From a virus, in the IMG/VR virus record IMGVR_UViG_3300038441_000344, positions 1 through 26,466 of that record: 26,466 nucleotides of DNA; one strand, given 5' to 3'. A program made the position numbers and the translations under genes. The notes below the pieces were generated by a model. That model saw only the letters and a list, made by a program, of their open reading frames with translations. It was not told the DNA's origin and did no database searches. Positions 13,567 to 19,875 of this stretch are shown here, piece by piece. The stretch's first letter is position 1. Each line of letters opens with the position of its first letter.

Positions 13567-14135
13567 TGAGTGAGATTGATTGGAGTTTGGCACCTGAAGG
13601 GGCAACGCACGGCCGTAAAACGTATAGTGGGATTGATTGGTATAAAATTATTGATGGCGATTTTTTCTATCTTGCTAATAGCGAGCACTGGGACTTAGCC
13701 GTCACAACAATGTCGATGTGCGAGATTCGTCCGGCAAAAAAAGAATGGACCGGCGCAGGCCTGCCGCCTGTTGGGACGGTGTGCGAATTCGCTGGAGGTG
13801 CTGAGCGCCCTGAAGATCCATTCGACAAAGATCTGAAGGAGGGCATGAAGGTAACAATCATCGCTCACTTCAAGAGCGGCGATTTCACGCTGGCAGCTTT
13901 CACCTTTGATCCTGAAAATCCAGATCGCGGAATGGTGCAAGTCGAGCAGGGTAACTTCGGTTGCTTCCGCCCCATCCGCACGCCCGAGCAGATTGCGGCG
14001 GAAGAGCGTGAAAAATTTATCAGCGAGTGCGGCGATTTTGCCAGCGTAACAAGCGATTGGCGCGACGTATTCGGGATGATGTTCGACGCCGGCTACCGCC
14101 GTTTCGAAATCACAGACGTCAGCGATCCGGCGTGA
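13566..14135 (+). CDS. WSKAP-type phage protein, long member
   Basis: ATG 13566 (TGATG overlap; GTG 13563 is the alternative); 189 residues. The N-terminus IDWSLAPEGATHGRKTYSGI followed by DWYKIIDGDFFYL is a WS(K/L)AP...AT...WYK..DG.F.YL domain shared with the proteins at 17308 and 18201. A central part (GLPPVGTVCEF, EGMKVTIIAHF) looks like a small beta-barrel and is followed by a helical C-terminus. The family is widespread in Pseudomonas and other phages; function unknown. The stop overlaps the next promoter. Confidence 0.8.
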   Translation: MSEIDWSLAPEGATHGRKTYSGIDWYKIIDGDFFYLANSEHWDLAVTTMSMCEIRPAKKEWTGAGLPPVGTVCEFAGGAERPEDPFDKDLKEGMKVTIIAHFKSGDFTLAAFTFDPENPDRGMVQVEQGNFGCFRPIRTPEQIAAEEREKFISECGDFASVTSDWRDVFGMMFDAGYRRFEITDVSDPA

Positions 14136-14150
14136 TATAGTTATTATTCA
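14133..14150 (+). promoter_or_regulatory. extended -10 promoter with ATAGTTATTATTC element
   Basis: GTGATATAGT (14132-14141) gives a TG-extended -10, TATAGT; there is no good -35. The -10 runs into ATAGTTATTATTC (14137-14149), one mismatch from the ATAGTGATTATTC consensus. A bound repressor would cover the -10 directly. It drives the 14174 gene and the recombination ATPase. Confidence 0.6.
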
Positions 14151-14173
14151 AATCCTGACAGGAGCGGTAAACA

Positions 14174-14491
14174 ATGAGTGATGCGACCTACAAATACAGC
14201 CTAAAGTCGGCGAGCAGCTACAAGTCCGATCAGTCCGGGGATATCACGCCAGAGCGGCATGGCGTTGTCTGCGCCGCGCTTGCCGGCAAAATCCCAGACG
14301 ACCTTGATCTTTTGAGGGCGGCTCCAGATCTTCTCGTTCATCTCATTCTGGCCGCCGAAACTCTGCGCCGTTACGAGACCCTGCATCGCGCCAAGAATAC
14401 CGAAGAGAGCACCGTCAAGGCTGACGTCAATGCTGACCTTGCTGCTCGATTCGAGGCGACGATTGCCAGGGCGAAAGAGGACGCTCAATGA
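14174..14491 (+). CDS. hypothetical phage protein
   Basis: ATG 14174 follows TGACAGGAGCGGTAAACA; 105 residues. The N-terminal 30 residues are polar (MSDATYKYSLKSASSYKSDQ); the rest is probably helical, with LLRAAPDLLVHLILAAETLR, a pattern common in small accessory proteins of phage early operons. No motif gives a function. ATGA overlap with the downstream ATPase gene suggests a related role or simple coupling. Confidence 0.75.
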   Translation: MSDATYKYSLKSASSYKSDQSGDITPERHGVVCAALAGKIPDDLDLLRAAPDLLVHLILAAETLRRYETLHRAKNTEESTVKADVNADLAARFEATIARAKEDAQ

Positions 14492-15525
14492 GTATTTTAA
14501 ATATCCGCCCAGCAGTCCGAGAAGGGGCGCGCCTGGTCATCGGCATTGCTGGCGTGTCTGGATCGGGAAAGACCTTCACAGCCCTGCAGATGGCCTGGGG
14601 CATGGCGAAGGGCGATGCCAGCAAAGTCGGTCTGCTCGATACCGAGAACAAGCGAGGCAGTCTGTACAGCGATATCCTCGTCGACAAAAACGGTAACGCC
14701 AACCAGTTCATGATTGGCGACCTGTATCCGCCGTTCTCGCCGCAGCGCTACTCGGAGGCGATCAAGGAATTCCAGGCTTCAGGAGTTGAGGTCTTGGTTG
14801 TCGACTCAGGGTCTCACGAATGGGAGGGCGAAGGCGGCTGCGAAGACATCGCCGACGACGGCGGCAAGGTGGCGAACTGGAAGAAGGCTAAGCGCGAGCA
14901 CAAGCGCTTCATGAATACCCTGCTGACTTGCGACATGCACATCATTCTGTGTCTGCGCGCCAGAGAGAAAACCAGTTTCAAAAACCCAGCCAAACCAGAA
15001 AGCCTGGGCATCCAGCCAATCTGCGAGAAAAACGTACTTTTCGAGATGACGGCAAGCATGCTGATCCACGATCAGGGCTCGTTTCGTGAGATCCTGAAGT
15101 GCCCAGCCGACCTGCAAGGCATCCTCGGCAAGCAAGACGGATACTTGGGTGCCCGCGAAGGCCTTGCGCTGCGTCAATGGGTAGACGGCGGCGCCAAACT
15201 AGACCCGGAAGTAGAGCGAGCCCGCAACACGATCCTAAGCCACACAGCGGAAGGCCTGGCAAAGGTCGAGGAACTCTGGTCGGCACTGGCAGCCAAGACG
15301 AAGAAATCCCTAGGCCAACAATTCATCGATATGGCCCGCAGCTCAGCTCAGGAGTTTGACGCTCAGGCGGCAGCTCGAAATGCCGGTCAAGAGGATGATC
15401 TCGACATGTCCTCTGGCGGCTTCAATCCAATGACGGCCGTGGCTCAGGATGTAGTGGCCGCTCACAAGGCTGAGGATGAGCCGCCGCAGTACGATGACGA
15501 TCCGTTTGCTGATTCTGCCGCGTAA
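14488..15525 (+). CDS. RecA-fold recombination ATPase (Sak4-like, AAA_24 type)
   Basis: ATG 14488 in an ATGA overlap; 345 residues. Walker A is GVSGSGKTFTAL (residues about 22-33); Walker B is VEVLVVDSGSHEW, followed by the HIILCLRAREKT strand typical of phage Sak4/AAA_24 proteins, which anneal single strands with a partner exonuclease. That partner is the RecE-like gene at 12565. The C-terminal 100 residues are helical and then acidic, ending in PPQYDDDPFADSAA. The DDDPF resembles the acidic tip of single-strand-binding proteins. Transcription ends at the terminator 7 bases beyond the stop. Confidence 0.88.
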   Translation: MSILNIRPAVREGARLVIGIAGVSGSGKTFTALQMAWGMAKGDASKVGLLDTENKRGSLYSDILVDKNGNANQFMIGDLYPPFSPQRYSEAIKEFQASGVEVLVVDSGSHEWEGEGGCEDIADDGGKVANWKKAKREHKRFMNTLLTCDMHIILCLRAREKTSFKNPAKPESLGIQPICEKNVLFEMTASMLIHDQGSFREILKCPADLQGILGKQDGYLGAREGLALRQWVDGGAKLDPEVERARNTILSHTAEGLAKVEELWSALAAKTKKSLGQQFIDMARSSAQEFDAQAAARNAGQEDDLDMSSGGFNPMTAVAQDVVAAHKAEDEPPQYDDDPFADSAA

Positions 15526-15531
15526 AGCAAG

Positions 15532-15555
15532 AGCCCTCCAAGTGAGGGCTTTTTT
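15532..15555 (+). terminator. intrinsic terminator of the recombination operon
   Basis: AGCCCTC (15532-15538), loop CAAGT, GAGGGCT (15544-15550), then a six-T tract. Its 3' flank GGGCTTTTTTGTGGG is nearly identical to the terminator end at 6727-6740. Confidence 0.92.
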
Positions 15556-15578
15556 GTGGGCGATTGATCGAAAGTGGT

Positions 15579-15607
15579 TTGACATAGTGATTATCTTGAA
15601 ATAGTAT
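15579..15607 (+). promoter_or_regulatory. strong rightward promoter with ATAGTGATTATC operator-like element
   Basis: TTGACA (15579-15584), a 17-base spacer containing TAGTGATTATC, and TAGTAT (15602-15607). CGAAACG at 15616-15622 sits at the expected transcription start, the same offset as in the promoter at 10570. It drives the run of small genes from 15645 to 18437. Confidence 0.85.
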
Positions 15608-15644
15608 CTGGTTATCGAAACGCAGCACTGACAGGATATTCGCC

Positions 15645-15815
15645 ATGTGCCTCGCCCAAGTCACTCAGTGGAACAACAAAGGTTGCTACCGTCTGAACTC
15701 GGATTCGCTGGACGAGATCCGTACCTGGGCGAAGTCGGTCGGCAAAACTGGTGATGAGCTGATGATTGTGCGTAATGGCGACTCACTGAAGAATGCTCGC
15801 AAAATTATTATCTGA
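15645..15815 (+). CDS. small early protein, 56 residues
   Basis: ATG 15645 follows TGACAGGATATTCGCC. The protein (MCLAQVTQWNNKGCYRLNSD, then DEIRTWAKSVGKTGDELMIV and an RKIII end) looks like a compact alpha/beta domain. It is the first gene behind the strong promoter at 15579, like the 50-residue gene at 10636 behind its own promoter. Function unknown. Confidence 0.7.
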   Translation: MCLAQVTQWNNKGCYRLNSDSLDEIRTWAKSVGKTGDELMIVRNGDSLKNARKIII

Positions 15816-15838
15816 TCAGCGTAACGGGAGTAACCGAA

Positions 15839-15931
15839 ATGGGAATTTTCGCCTTCACATTCTTCTGCCTCTTCATGACTCGCGACGCGAAGTCGGTGAA
15901 AGTGGCAACCAAGTACACCAAGCAAGCTTAA
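15839..15931 (+). CDS. 30-residue hydrophobic mini-protein
   Basis: ATG 15839 has GGGAG eight bases upstream, a textbook ribosome site. The translation MGIFAFTFFCLFMTRDAKSV plus a basic tail has a hydrophobic N-terminal 12 residues and a Lys-rich end, so it may sit at the membrane. It lies in the same transcript as the genes on both sides. It is short, so the call rests on the ribosome site and the clean spacing. Confidence 0.5.
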   Translation: MGIFAFTFFCLFMTRDAKSVKVATKYTKQA

Positions 15932-15962
15932 TCGCCAAGATAAAACGACAGGAGCATTACCC

Positions 15963-16211
15963 ATGGCCGCACGTAAACAGATGTCACTGAAACAAATGGA
16001 AGTCCAAGCAAAAGCCGCCTGCTTCGACTGGAACGCCAAATACCCTGACGGCACGCTGGTCAGCTACGAATCGATTGTAGGTCGCGGCGAAACCAAGCGC
16101 GGGCAGACTACTGGCGAAGCATTTGTGTCGAGCTGCGAAGCCGTTGTTTTCGTCAGCGGCATTTCTGGCTACGTCTCGCTTGGTCACTGCACTGCTATTC
16201 AGGAGGCGTAG
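15963..16211 (+). CDS. hypothetical phage protein
   Basis: ATG 15963 follows CGACAGGAGCATTACCC; 82 residues. The first 25 residues form a basic helix (KQMSLKQMEVQAKAACFDWN); a YPDGTLVSYESIVGRGETKR segment follows, then hydrophobic strands near the end (AVVFVSGISGYVSL). I see no known motif. Its last codons contain AGGAGG, the ribosome site of the next gene. Confidence 0.75.
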   Translation: MAARKQMSLKQMEVQAKAACFDWNAKYPDGTLVSYESIVGRGETKRGQTTGEAFVSSCEAVVFVSGISGYVSLGHCTAIQEA

Positions 16212-16213
16212 CC

Positions 16214-16588
16214 ATGCCAGCCCTACTAACAGCAATCGTAATCACCTGCGGCGCGCTTAAGTCCTCCAACGAAGTGCTAGCCTGCCGCGCCCAGGTTTAT
16301 CATGGCGCCTATGCCGAACCGGTCGCCTGCGGTAAGACAGCACAGGAACTCGCCCTTGAGTTTGAGCGCAACATCGTCGCGGCAGGAACCATGACGAAGA
16401 CCAGCTCACACGGTGAATGTGTATCTGCCGCCGACACTGCTGACGTCACGGCTTTCCTTCCGCAATTCATGCGCGAAAAGATGGGCGCCGTATCAACTAG
16501 GGTCGTTCATCTTGATCTGGTTGATGGCGTGGCTGTTGAGCGGAAGTCCGCGCCGGCTAAGAAGGCTGTTAAGGGTGCTTCGATATGA
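16214..16588 (+). CDS. hypothetical phage protein with hydrophobic N-terminus
   Basis: ATG 16214 has AGGAGG seven bases upstream; 124 residues. The start MPALLTAIVITCGALKSSNE is hydrophobic but short for a confident signal peptide. The rest is mixed alpha/beta (CRAQVYHGAYAEPVACGKTA) with a Lys/Ala-rich tail. No family recognised. ATGA overlap with the next gene. Confidence 0.72.
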   Translation: MPALLTAIVITCGALKSSNEVLACRAQVYHGAYAEPVACGKTAQELALEFERNIVAAGTMTKTSSHGECVSAADTADVTAFLPQFMREKMGAVSTRVVHLDLVDGVAVERKSAPAKKAVKGASI

Positions 16589-16872
16589 GCGTCGTAATCG
16601 ACATCGAGAAAATCAAGAAGGCCGCCCAGCTGTCAGTTGACCGAGAGTTTGCCATCCCGGAAGCCGGCGATGAAGATCGTCGCTATACAGGGCCTGAAAT
16701 CGCATGGCTTGATTTTGTGAGCCTGGCTACTCCGGCTGCGGTGCTTGCGCTGCTGGCGGAGAGAGACCGGCTTAAGGCTGAGCTTGATTGCGCTGTCGGT
16801 GACCTGAGAACAGCACTCCAAATCATCGAGCGGAATCGACACGCCGCCGATAGCCAGCTGGTGAGCAAATGA
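16585..16872 (+). CDS. hypothetical phage protein with C-terminal coiled coil
   Basis: ATG 16585 in an ATGA overlap; 95 residues. The C-terminal stretch (TPAAVLALLAERDRLKAELD, then QIIERNRHAAD) carries the ALLAERDRLKAE repeat typical of phage Ead/Ea22-type accessory proteins and should be a coiled coil. Function unknown. Confidence 0.75.
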   Translation: MSVVIDIEKIKKAAQLSVDREFAIPEAGDEDRRYTGPEIAWLDFVSLATPAAVLALLAERDRLKAELDCAVGDLRTALQIIERNRHAADSQLVSK

Positions 16873-17060
16873 AAGCCGAAATGTCCGAAGACGGCGTAAT
16901 AACTATCCGGCCTGAATCATCGGTTGAGGCTTATGCTTTGCGACGACGGATGGCCTGCGAGGACTTCCAGGTCCAGGATGCAGCAACATCAAAAGTCTGC
17001 ATGCATACCATGGCTAGGATTTGCATAAATGCGACCTGGCCGCAGGAGCCGCCAAAATGA
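16869..17060 (+). CDS. small hypothetical phage protein
   Basis: ATG 16869 overlaps the previous stop (ATGA); 63 residues (MKAEMSEDGVITIRPESSVE...). It has a short beta-like start, then a helix with several Cys and Met (CEDFQVQDAATSKVCMHTMA). No motif recognised. The next gene begins at its stop codon. Confidence 0.7.
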   Translation: MKAEMSEDGVITIRPESSVEAYALRRRMACEDFQVQDAATSKVCMHTMARICINATWPQEPPK

Positions 17061-17311
17061 ACAACGACCAATGCGTAGATCTCGGATCTGACATGTGGCT
17101 GCTGCTGGCTGACACCTTCAAGGCCGCAATGGAAGCCGACGGCATAACTGATATCGCTGATCAGGCGCTGGTTTACGCCGGTTTCATCAGTACGATGTCC
17201 GGTTTCATGCTCGCCGAACTTGGCCCCGAAGCCACTCGGATGATTCTCGACCAGGCCAAAGACGGCTGCGCCAAATGCATGCGGTCTCAGTTTGTGGTGG
17301 TGCCGAAATGA
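17057..17311 (+). CDS. small hypothetical phage protein
   Basis: I chose ATG 17057 (ATGA overlap, GGAGCC upstream); 84 residues. It is mostly helical and hydrophobic (DMWLLLADTFKAAMEADGIT, LVYAGFISTMSGFMLAELGP) and ends with a CAKCMRSQF segment that holds a CxxC pair. No family recognised. Confidence 0.72.
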   Translation: MNNDQCVDLGSDMWLLLADTFKAAMEADGITDIADQALVYAGFISTMSGFMLAELGPEATRMILDQAKDGCAKCMRSQFVVVPK

Positions 17312-17508
17312 GCAGGCCGGATTGGAGTAAAGCGCCAGATTGGGCGAAGTATTTAGCAATGGACGCTGACGGTGGTTGGTGGTGGTTTGAGGCCCGCCCA
17401 ACAATGAAGGCGAGTATCTGGGAGCTGCCTAAGCTTACGAACTTTTCTTTTGCGCTGGCAACTGACCATCTGCCTGATTTTTCTGAAACCTTGGAATCGC
17501 GACCATGA
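17308..17508 (+). CDS. WSKAP-type small phage protein
   Basis: ATG 17308 in an ATGA overlap; 66 residues. MSRPDWSKAPDWAKYLAMDA then GGWWWFEARP is a compact version of the W-S-K-A-P domain also found at 13566 and 18201: a short polar start, WSKAP, then an acidic DG and an aromatic strand. The family's role is unknown. Confidence 0.78.
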   Translation: MSRPDWSKAPDWAKYLAMDADGGWWWFEARPTMKASIWELPKLTNFSFALATDHLPDFSETLESRP

Positions 17509-17651
17509 CCCCATTCGAACAAGGCTACAAAGATTTCCTCGACGGCAAGCCAAAAGACAGCAATCCATTCGACGATAAGTCGCCGTGGTCGGCCAACAAG
17601 TGGATTGATGGCTGGACTAAGGCGCAAGCTGACAGGAGATCGAAGCGATGA
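17505..17651 (+). CDS. Rmf/CrpP-like small protein
   Basis: ATG 17505 (ATGA overlap with the previous stop); 48 residues. The order GY..FLDG, NPFDD, SPW....WIDGWTKAQ matches the layout of ribosome modulation factor and the related CrpP family (G-x-G, N/C-P-Y/F, W-x-x-G-W). Family members bind ribosomes or act in small-molecule modification, but many phage copies have no assigned role. Similarity is by pattern only. The C-terminus overlaps the TGACAGGAG ribosome site of the next gene. Confidence 0.72.
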   Translation: MTPFEQGYKDFLDGKPKDSNPFDDKSPWSANKWIDGWTKAQADRRSKR

Positions 17652-17863
17652 GCAATATTTCAGCAACAGTAAAAGTTCGCCTTGAAATTGAGGTGACCAT
17701 CGGTAATTGGTCTGGCGGCGAGACTTTTGAAGGCCTTCGTGATCTGGCCATTCGTGAGTCAAAGCAGAAGGTTTTCAATGCCTTCGCCAATGCTGCCGGC
17801 TGCCGGATTATCGGAGAGCCAAAGTCGATCAACGTTTCGCTGGAAGGCGAGATCAAGCCATGA
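17648..17863 (+). CDS. small hypothetical phage protein
   Basis: ATG 17648 follows TGACAGGAGATCGAAGCG and overlaps the previous stop by ATGA; 71 residues. The alternation of strands and one helix (ISATVKVRLEIEVTIGNW, then FEGLRDLAIRESKQKVFNAF, and a final INVSLEGEIKP) suggests a small beta-alpha-beta fold. No family recognised. Confidence 0.75.
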   Translation: MSNISATVKVRLEIEVTIGNWSGGETFEGLRDLAIRESKQKVFNAFANAAGCRIIGEPKSINVSLEGEIKP

Positions 17864-18006
17864 CCCTCCTAGTCCTAGCCAGCACCGGCAGCAAAATTCA
17901 GTCATGGGCGAGAGCGCATACTGTTCGAATCGGCTTATGCCGTCCGCAAATCTGCGATGACGCGACCAGTGACGGGCCGCATTGTAAGGTTAAATTTAAG
18001 GGGTAA
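17860..18006 (+). CDS. small hypothetical phage protein, 48 residues
   Basis: ATG 17860 overlaps the previous stop (ATGA). The translation begins MTLLVLASTGSKIQSWARAH and includes three cysteines (CRPQICDD, HCKV) in the second half. The evidence is the overlap pattern, consistent with the rest of this operon, and a clean stop just before the next ribosome site. Function unknown. Confidence 0.55.
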   Translation: MTLLVLASTGSKIQSWARAHTVRIGLCRPQICDDATSDGPHCKVKFKG

Positions 18007-18009
18007 GTG

Positions 18010-18204
18010 ATGAGCCACAGCAAATGGCATTGCGGCATCTGCGGAAAATCCGATTGCAAGTGGCGGCCATCGCCACCTAATCCGCCACCGATGCGCGGGC
18101 CAGCAAAAGAATCAGGTATTGGCGGTTACCTTCTAATCATTATCTTTACGCTAGCCACGGGAGTCACTGCTGGCTGGCAAATGCATGGAGGGGTCTGTTT
18201 GTGA
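18010..18204 (+). CDS. small zinc-finger membrane protein
   Basis: I chose ATG 18010 with AAGGGG upstream (GTG 18007 is in frame); 64 residues. The N-terminus has HCGICGKSDC, a possible zinc knuckle, then a proline-rich linker, and one transmembrane helix (GGYLLIIIFTLATGVTAGW). A cytoplasmic zinc knuckle tethered to the membrane is plausible. Function unknown. It overlaps the next gene by GTGA. Confidence 0.72.
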   Translation: MSHSKWHCGICGKSDCKWRPSPPNPPPMRGPAKESGIGGYLLIIIFTLATGVTAGWQMHGGVCL

Positions 18205-18437
18205 GTGGCGCCAACTGGTCAAAAGCCCCGCACGACGCAACCCACTTCGGGCCGGACTCAAAAAGCTATTCAGCCTGCTACTACAAAAAGGTCGACGGAG
18301 TCTGGTATTTCAACAAGGCTTGGTGCGCCGGTAAATACTGGCATCCTATGAGTAAGCCGCCGAGCAAGTTTCGATTTGGCAAGATGGAGAAGCGACCGGG
18401 ATTGATTCCGCAGATGGATAAAACAAGGCGCCACTAG
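18201..18437 (+). CDS. WSKAP-type small phage protein
   Basis: GTG 18201, GTGA overlap, GGAGGGG upstream; 78 residues. NWSKAPHDATHFGPDSKSYS then CYYKKVDGVWYFNKAWC is the clearest copy of the WSKAP...AT...YYK..DG.WYF domain in the window. A basic C-terminus follows. It is the last rightward gene; its end overlaps the end of the convergent Rz gene by four bases and lies inside the terminator. Confidence 0.8.
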   Translation: MSGANWSKAPHDATHFGPDSKSYSACYYKKVDGVWYFNKAWCAGKYWHPMSKPPSKFRFGKMEKRPGLIPQMDKTRRH

Positions 18438-18449
18438 GGCGCCTTTTTT
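18426..18449. terminator. bidirectional intrinsic terminator between converging transcripts
   Basis: AGGCGCC (18426-18432), loop ACTAG, GGCGCCT (18438-18444) with six Ts on the right. Read leftward, the stem is followed by TGTTTTATCC, a weaker T-rich tail. It serves the rightward early operon and the leftward lysis/tail operon, whose last codons lie within it. Confidence 0.85.
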
Positions 18450-18916
18450 ATAGCTGGCGGTGCGCTTCTTTTTCCTAGTTCTGAGCGGCATAACTGAAGT
18501 AGTGAGTACTGCTCAGCTAGGCCGCGCTCCAGGGCGAAATAATAGCCCGTAGCAGTGGCGTCAAGTTCTGCGGTTCCGGCACCAGCTCTGCCGGCATCGG
18601 CTCCGTTGGAGGGCACACCAGCGGGACACTTGGCCTTGATGTACAGCCGCTCAGGGCCAGCAGTAACACGACGCTCAAGATCATTGATTTCACGTTCTGC
18701 CCCTGACTTATATTCGATGAATGCTGTGCGGAATGATTCTGTCTCTTCGCGAGCCTTTGTCATTTCCGCATTGATAGCGTCTACGGCCGCGACAGTGGCG
18801 CTCGCTGAGGCAAGACTGATCGACGCTACGTCGTTATCCCAGCGAATCCCTTGGATGTACCAGGCTCCGCTAGCGCCAATGAGAAGCGCGACGCAATAGC
18901 CGTAGAGTGGGCTCAT
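18434..18916 (-). CDS. Rz: i-spanin (Rz-like)
   Basis: ATG 18916 in an ATGA overlap with the endolysin stop; 160 residues. It has an N-terminal signal-anchor helix (LYGYCVALLIGASGAWYIQG), then a long charged helical periplasmic part (EETESFRTAFIEYKSGAERE) and RLYIKAKCPAG, with a C-terminal helix after an Ala/Gly linker. This is the standard Rz plan: inner-membrane subunit of the spanin pair that fuses inner and outer membranes at the last step of lysis. The o-spanin is encoded inside it in another frame. Confidence 0.88.
   Translation of the reverse strand: MSPLYGYCVALLIGASGAWYIQGIRWDNDVASISLASASATVAAVDAINAEMTKAREETESFRTAFIEYKSGAEREINDLERRVTAGPERLYIKAKCPAGVPSNGADAGRAGAGTAELDATATGYYFALERGLAEQYSLLQLCRSELGKRSAPPAIKKAP
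18517..18693 (-). CDS. Rz1: o-spanin lipoprotein (Rz1-like), fully embedded in Rz
   Basis: GTG 18693 has AGGGG six bases upstream; ATG 18684 is an alternative. The 58-residue product starts MKSMILSVVLLLALSGC: a basic start, hydrophobic core and LSGC lipobox with Cys17 as the lipidated residue. The mature part is proline-rich (PSVPLVCPPTEPMPAELVPE), as in known Rz1 proteins. The whole gene lies in a different frame within the Rz gene, the classical embedded arrangement. It should be the outer-membrane partner of Rz. Confidence 0.9.
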   Translation of the reverse strand: MKSMILSVVLLLALSGCTSRPSVPLVCPPTEPMPAELVPEPQNLTPLLRAIISPWSAA

Positions 18917-19371
18917 GAGTCCAGAACCCCGCCCTTTGTCTGGTAGATACCGATCAGTCGATCTGTCGTATGCTCGTGCTGGCCGTAACCTGCGCCAGGC
19001 AGCGACGCCCAGCGTGACCGGCACTTGTGCAGCGCCGAGGCAATGCGCCCCGCATTCACGTCATCCATCGCCTTGCACTCTTTGATTAACTGGATAGCGA
19101 TCTTGTCCTGACTGGCTGGAGAGAAGTCGGGGAGCTTTAGCTGCTTCTTGTAGGCATCGTAGTAGCGAGCCAGCACCTGGTAACGGCCGGCAGCCGTGGA
19201 CTTAATGCCGAGCTTCGGCAAATCAACAAGCTTTCGCGGGTGATCCGCATAGCTGGAGAATAGCCCGCCGCCGACAATCACGTCGTAACCATGATCCTTG
19301 CTTGGCTGCCCCGGCTTATCCGTCCCTTCGCTGAAGGCAATTGTATCGAGGAATGCACTAAGGTTTGTCAT
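18913..19371 (-). CDS. endolysin, lambda R-like transglycosylase (GH104)
   Basis: ATG 19371 in an ATGA overlap with the holin candidate; 152 residues. The sequence FLDTIAFSEGT (catalytic Glu15), GYDVIVGGGLFSSYADHPRK, then STAAGRYQVLARYYDAYKKQ is the signature of the phage lambda R lytic transglycosylase family. It cleaves the glycan strands of peptidoglycan without water. It has no signal peptide, so it needs a holin to cross the inner membrane. Confidence 0.93.
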   Translation of the reverse strand: MTNLSAFLDTIAFSEGTDKPGQPSKDHGYDVIVGGGLFSSYADHPRKLVDLPKLGIKSTAAGRYQVLARYYDAYKKQLKLPDFSPASQDKIAIQLIKECKAMDDVNAGRIASALHKCRSRWASLPGAGYGQHEHTTDRLIGIYQTKGGVLDS

Positions 19372-19592
19372 GCCGACGGACCAGAGACTGATACCTGCTT
19401 GACCTGGAGCGCCAAGAAGGTCGCAACCGACAGGCCAAGCATGATCAGTTTGTAGGTCTGCGGCTCAACGAATTCCTGAATCGACGGCATGAATCCGAGG
19501 ATGTCGTTAACGTTGATGGTCGCGACAAGCGCAAGCAGCCAGGTCGACCAGCGCTTATACCAGGCTTTCCAGTTCGGGATTAATTCGAGCAC
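19368..19592 (-). CDS. holin candidate
   Basis: GTG 19592 has GAGGA seven bases upstream; 74 residues. An amphipathic start (ELIPNWKAWYKRWS) leads into two hydrophobic helices (TWLLALVATINVNDILGFMP and YKLIMLGLSVATFLALQVKQ) with a polar C-terminus. Size, two membrane segments and position directly before the endolysin with an ATGA overlap all fit a small holin. The membrane proteins at 19609 and 19872 are rivals for that role. Confidence 0.75.
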   Translation of the reverse strand: MLELIPNWKAWYKRWSTWLLALVATINVNDILGFMPSIQEFVEPQTYKLIMLGLSVATFLALQVKQVSVSGPSA

Positions 19593-19608
19593 GGAGATTT
19601 CCTCTTGA

Positions 19609-19875
19609 TCAAGTTCTAATTCTCGGACGCAGCGCCAGTATGAGTCCAGCCACGATCATTAGCACGGCATGGGCGACGGCTGACCACTCGACATGCCAAT
19701 TGCCTTCAATGGTGCGCAGGATCGCCCAGGCAGCAGCGGCGCCTAACAGAACGATAGGCAGGCGGACAAGATGGTTGGTTGACTTGGACATGCGGCCCGC
19801 GACACACACGCAGACCATCAGGCAATAAAACGACGACACAAGGGCGGGGATAATTAATACGCTGAGAAAGTTCAT
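19609..19875 (-). CDS. membrane protein of the lysis region
   Basis: ATG 19875 in an ATGA overlap with the upstream gene; 88 residues. Three hydrophobic segments are visible: FLSVLIIPALVSSFYCLMVC, RLPIVLLGAAAAWAIL and AVAHAVLMIVAGLILAL, followed by a basic tail. It could be a class I holin, an antiholin or an unrelated membrane factor. No ribosome site distinguishes these roles. Confidence 0.75.
   Translation of the reverse strand: MNFLSVLIIPALVSSFYCLMVCVCVAGRMSKSTNHLVRLPIVLLGAAAAWAILRTIEGNWHVEWSAVAHAVLMIVAGLILALRPRIRT

Noticed and set aside
14806-15177. 123-codon leftward frame inside the recombination ATPase gene
   Set aside because: Antisense shadow of a gene with clear Walker motifs; no start signals.
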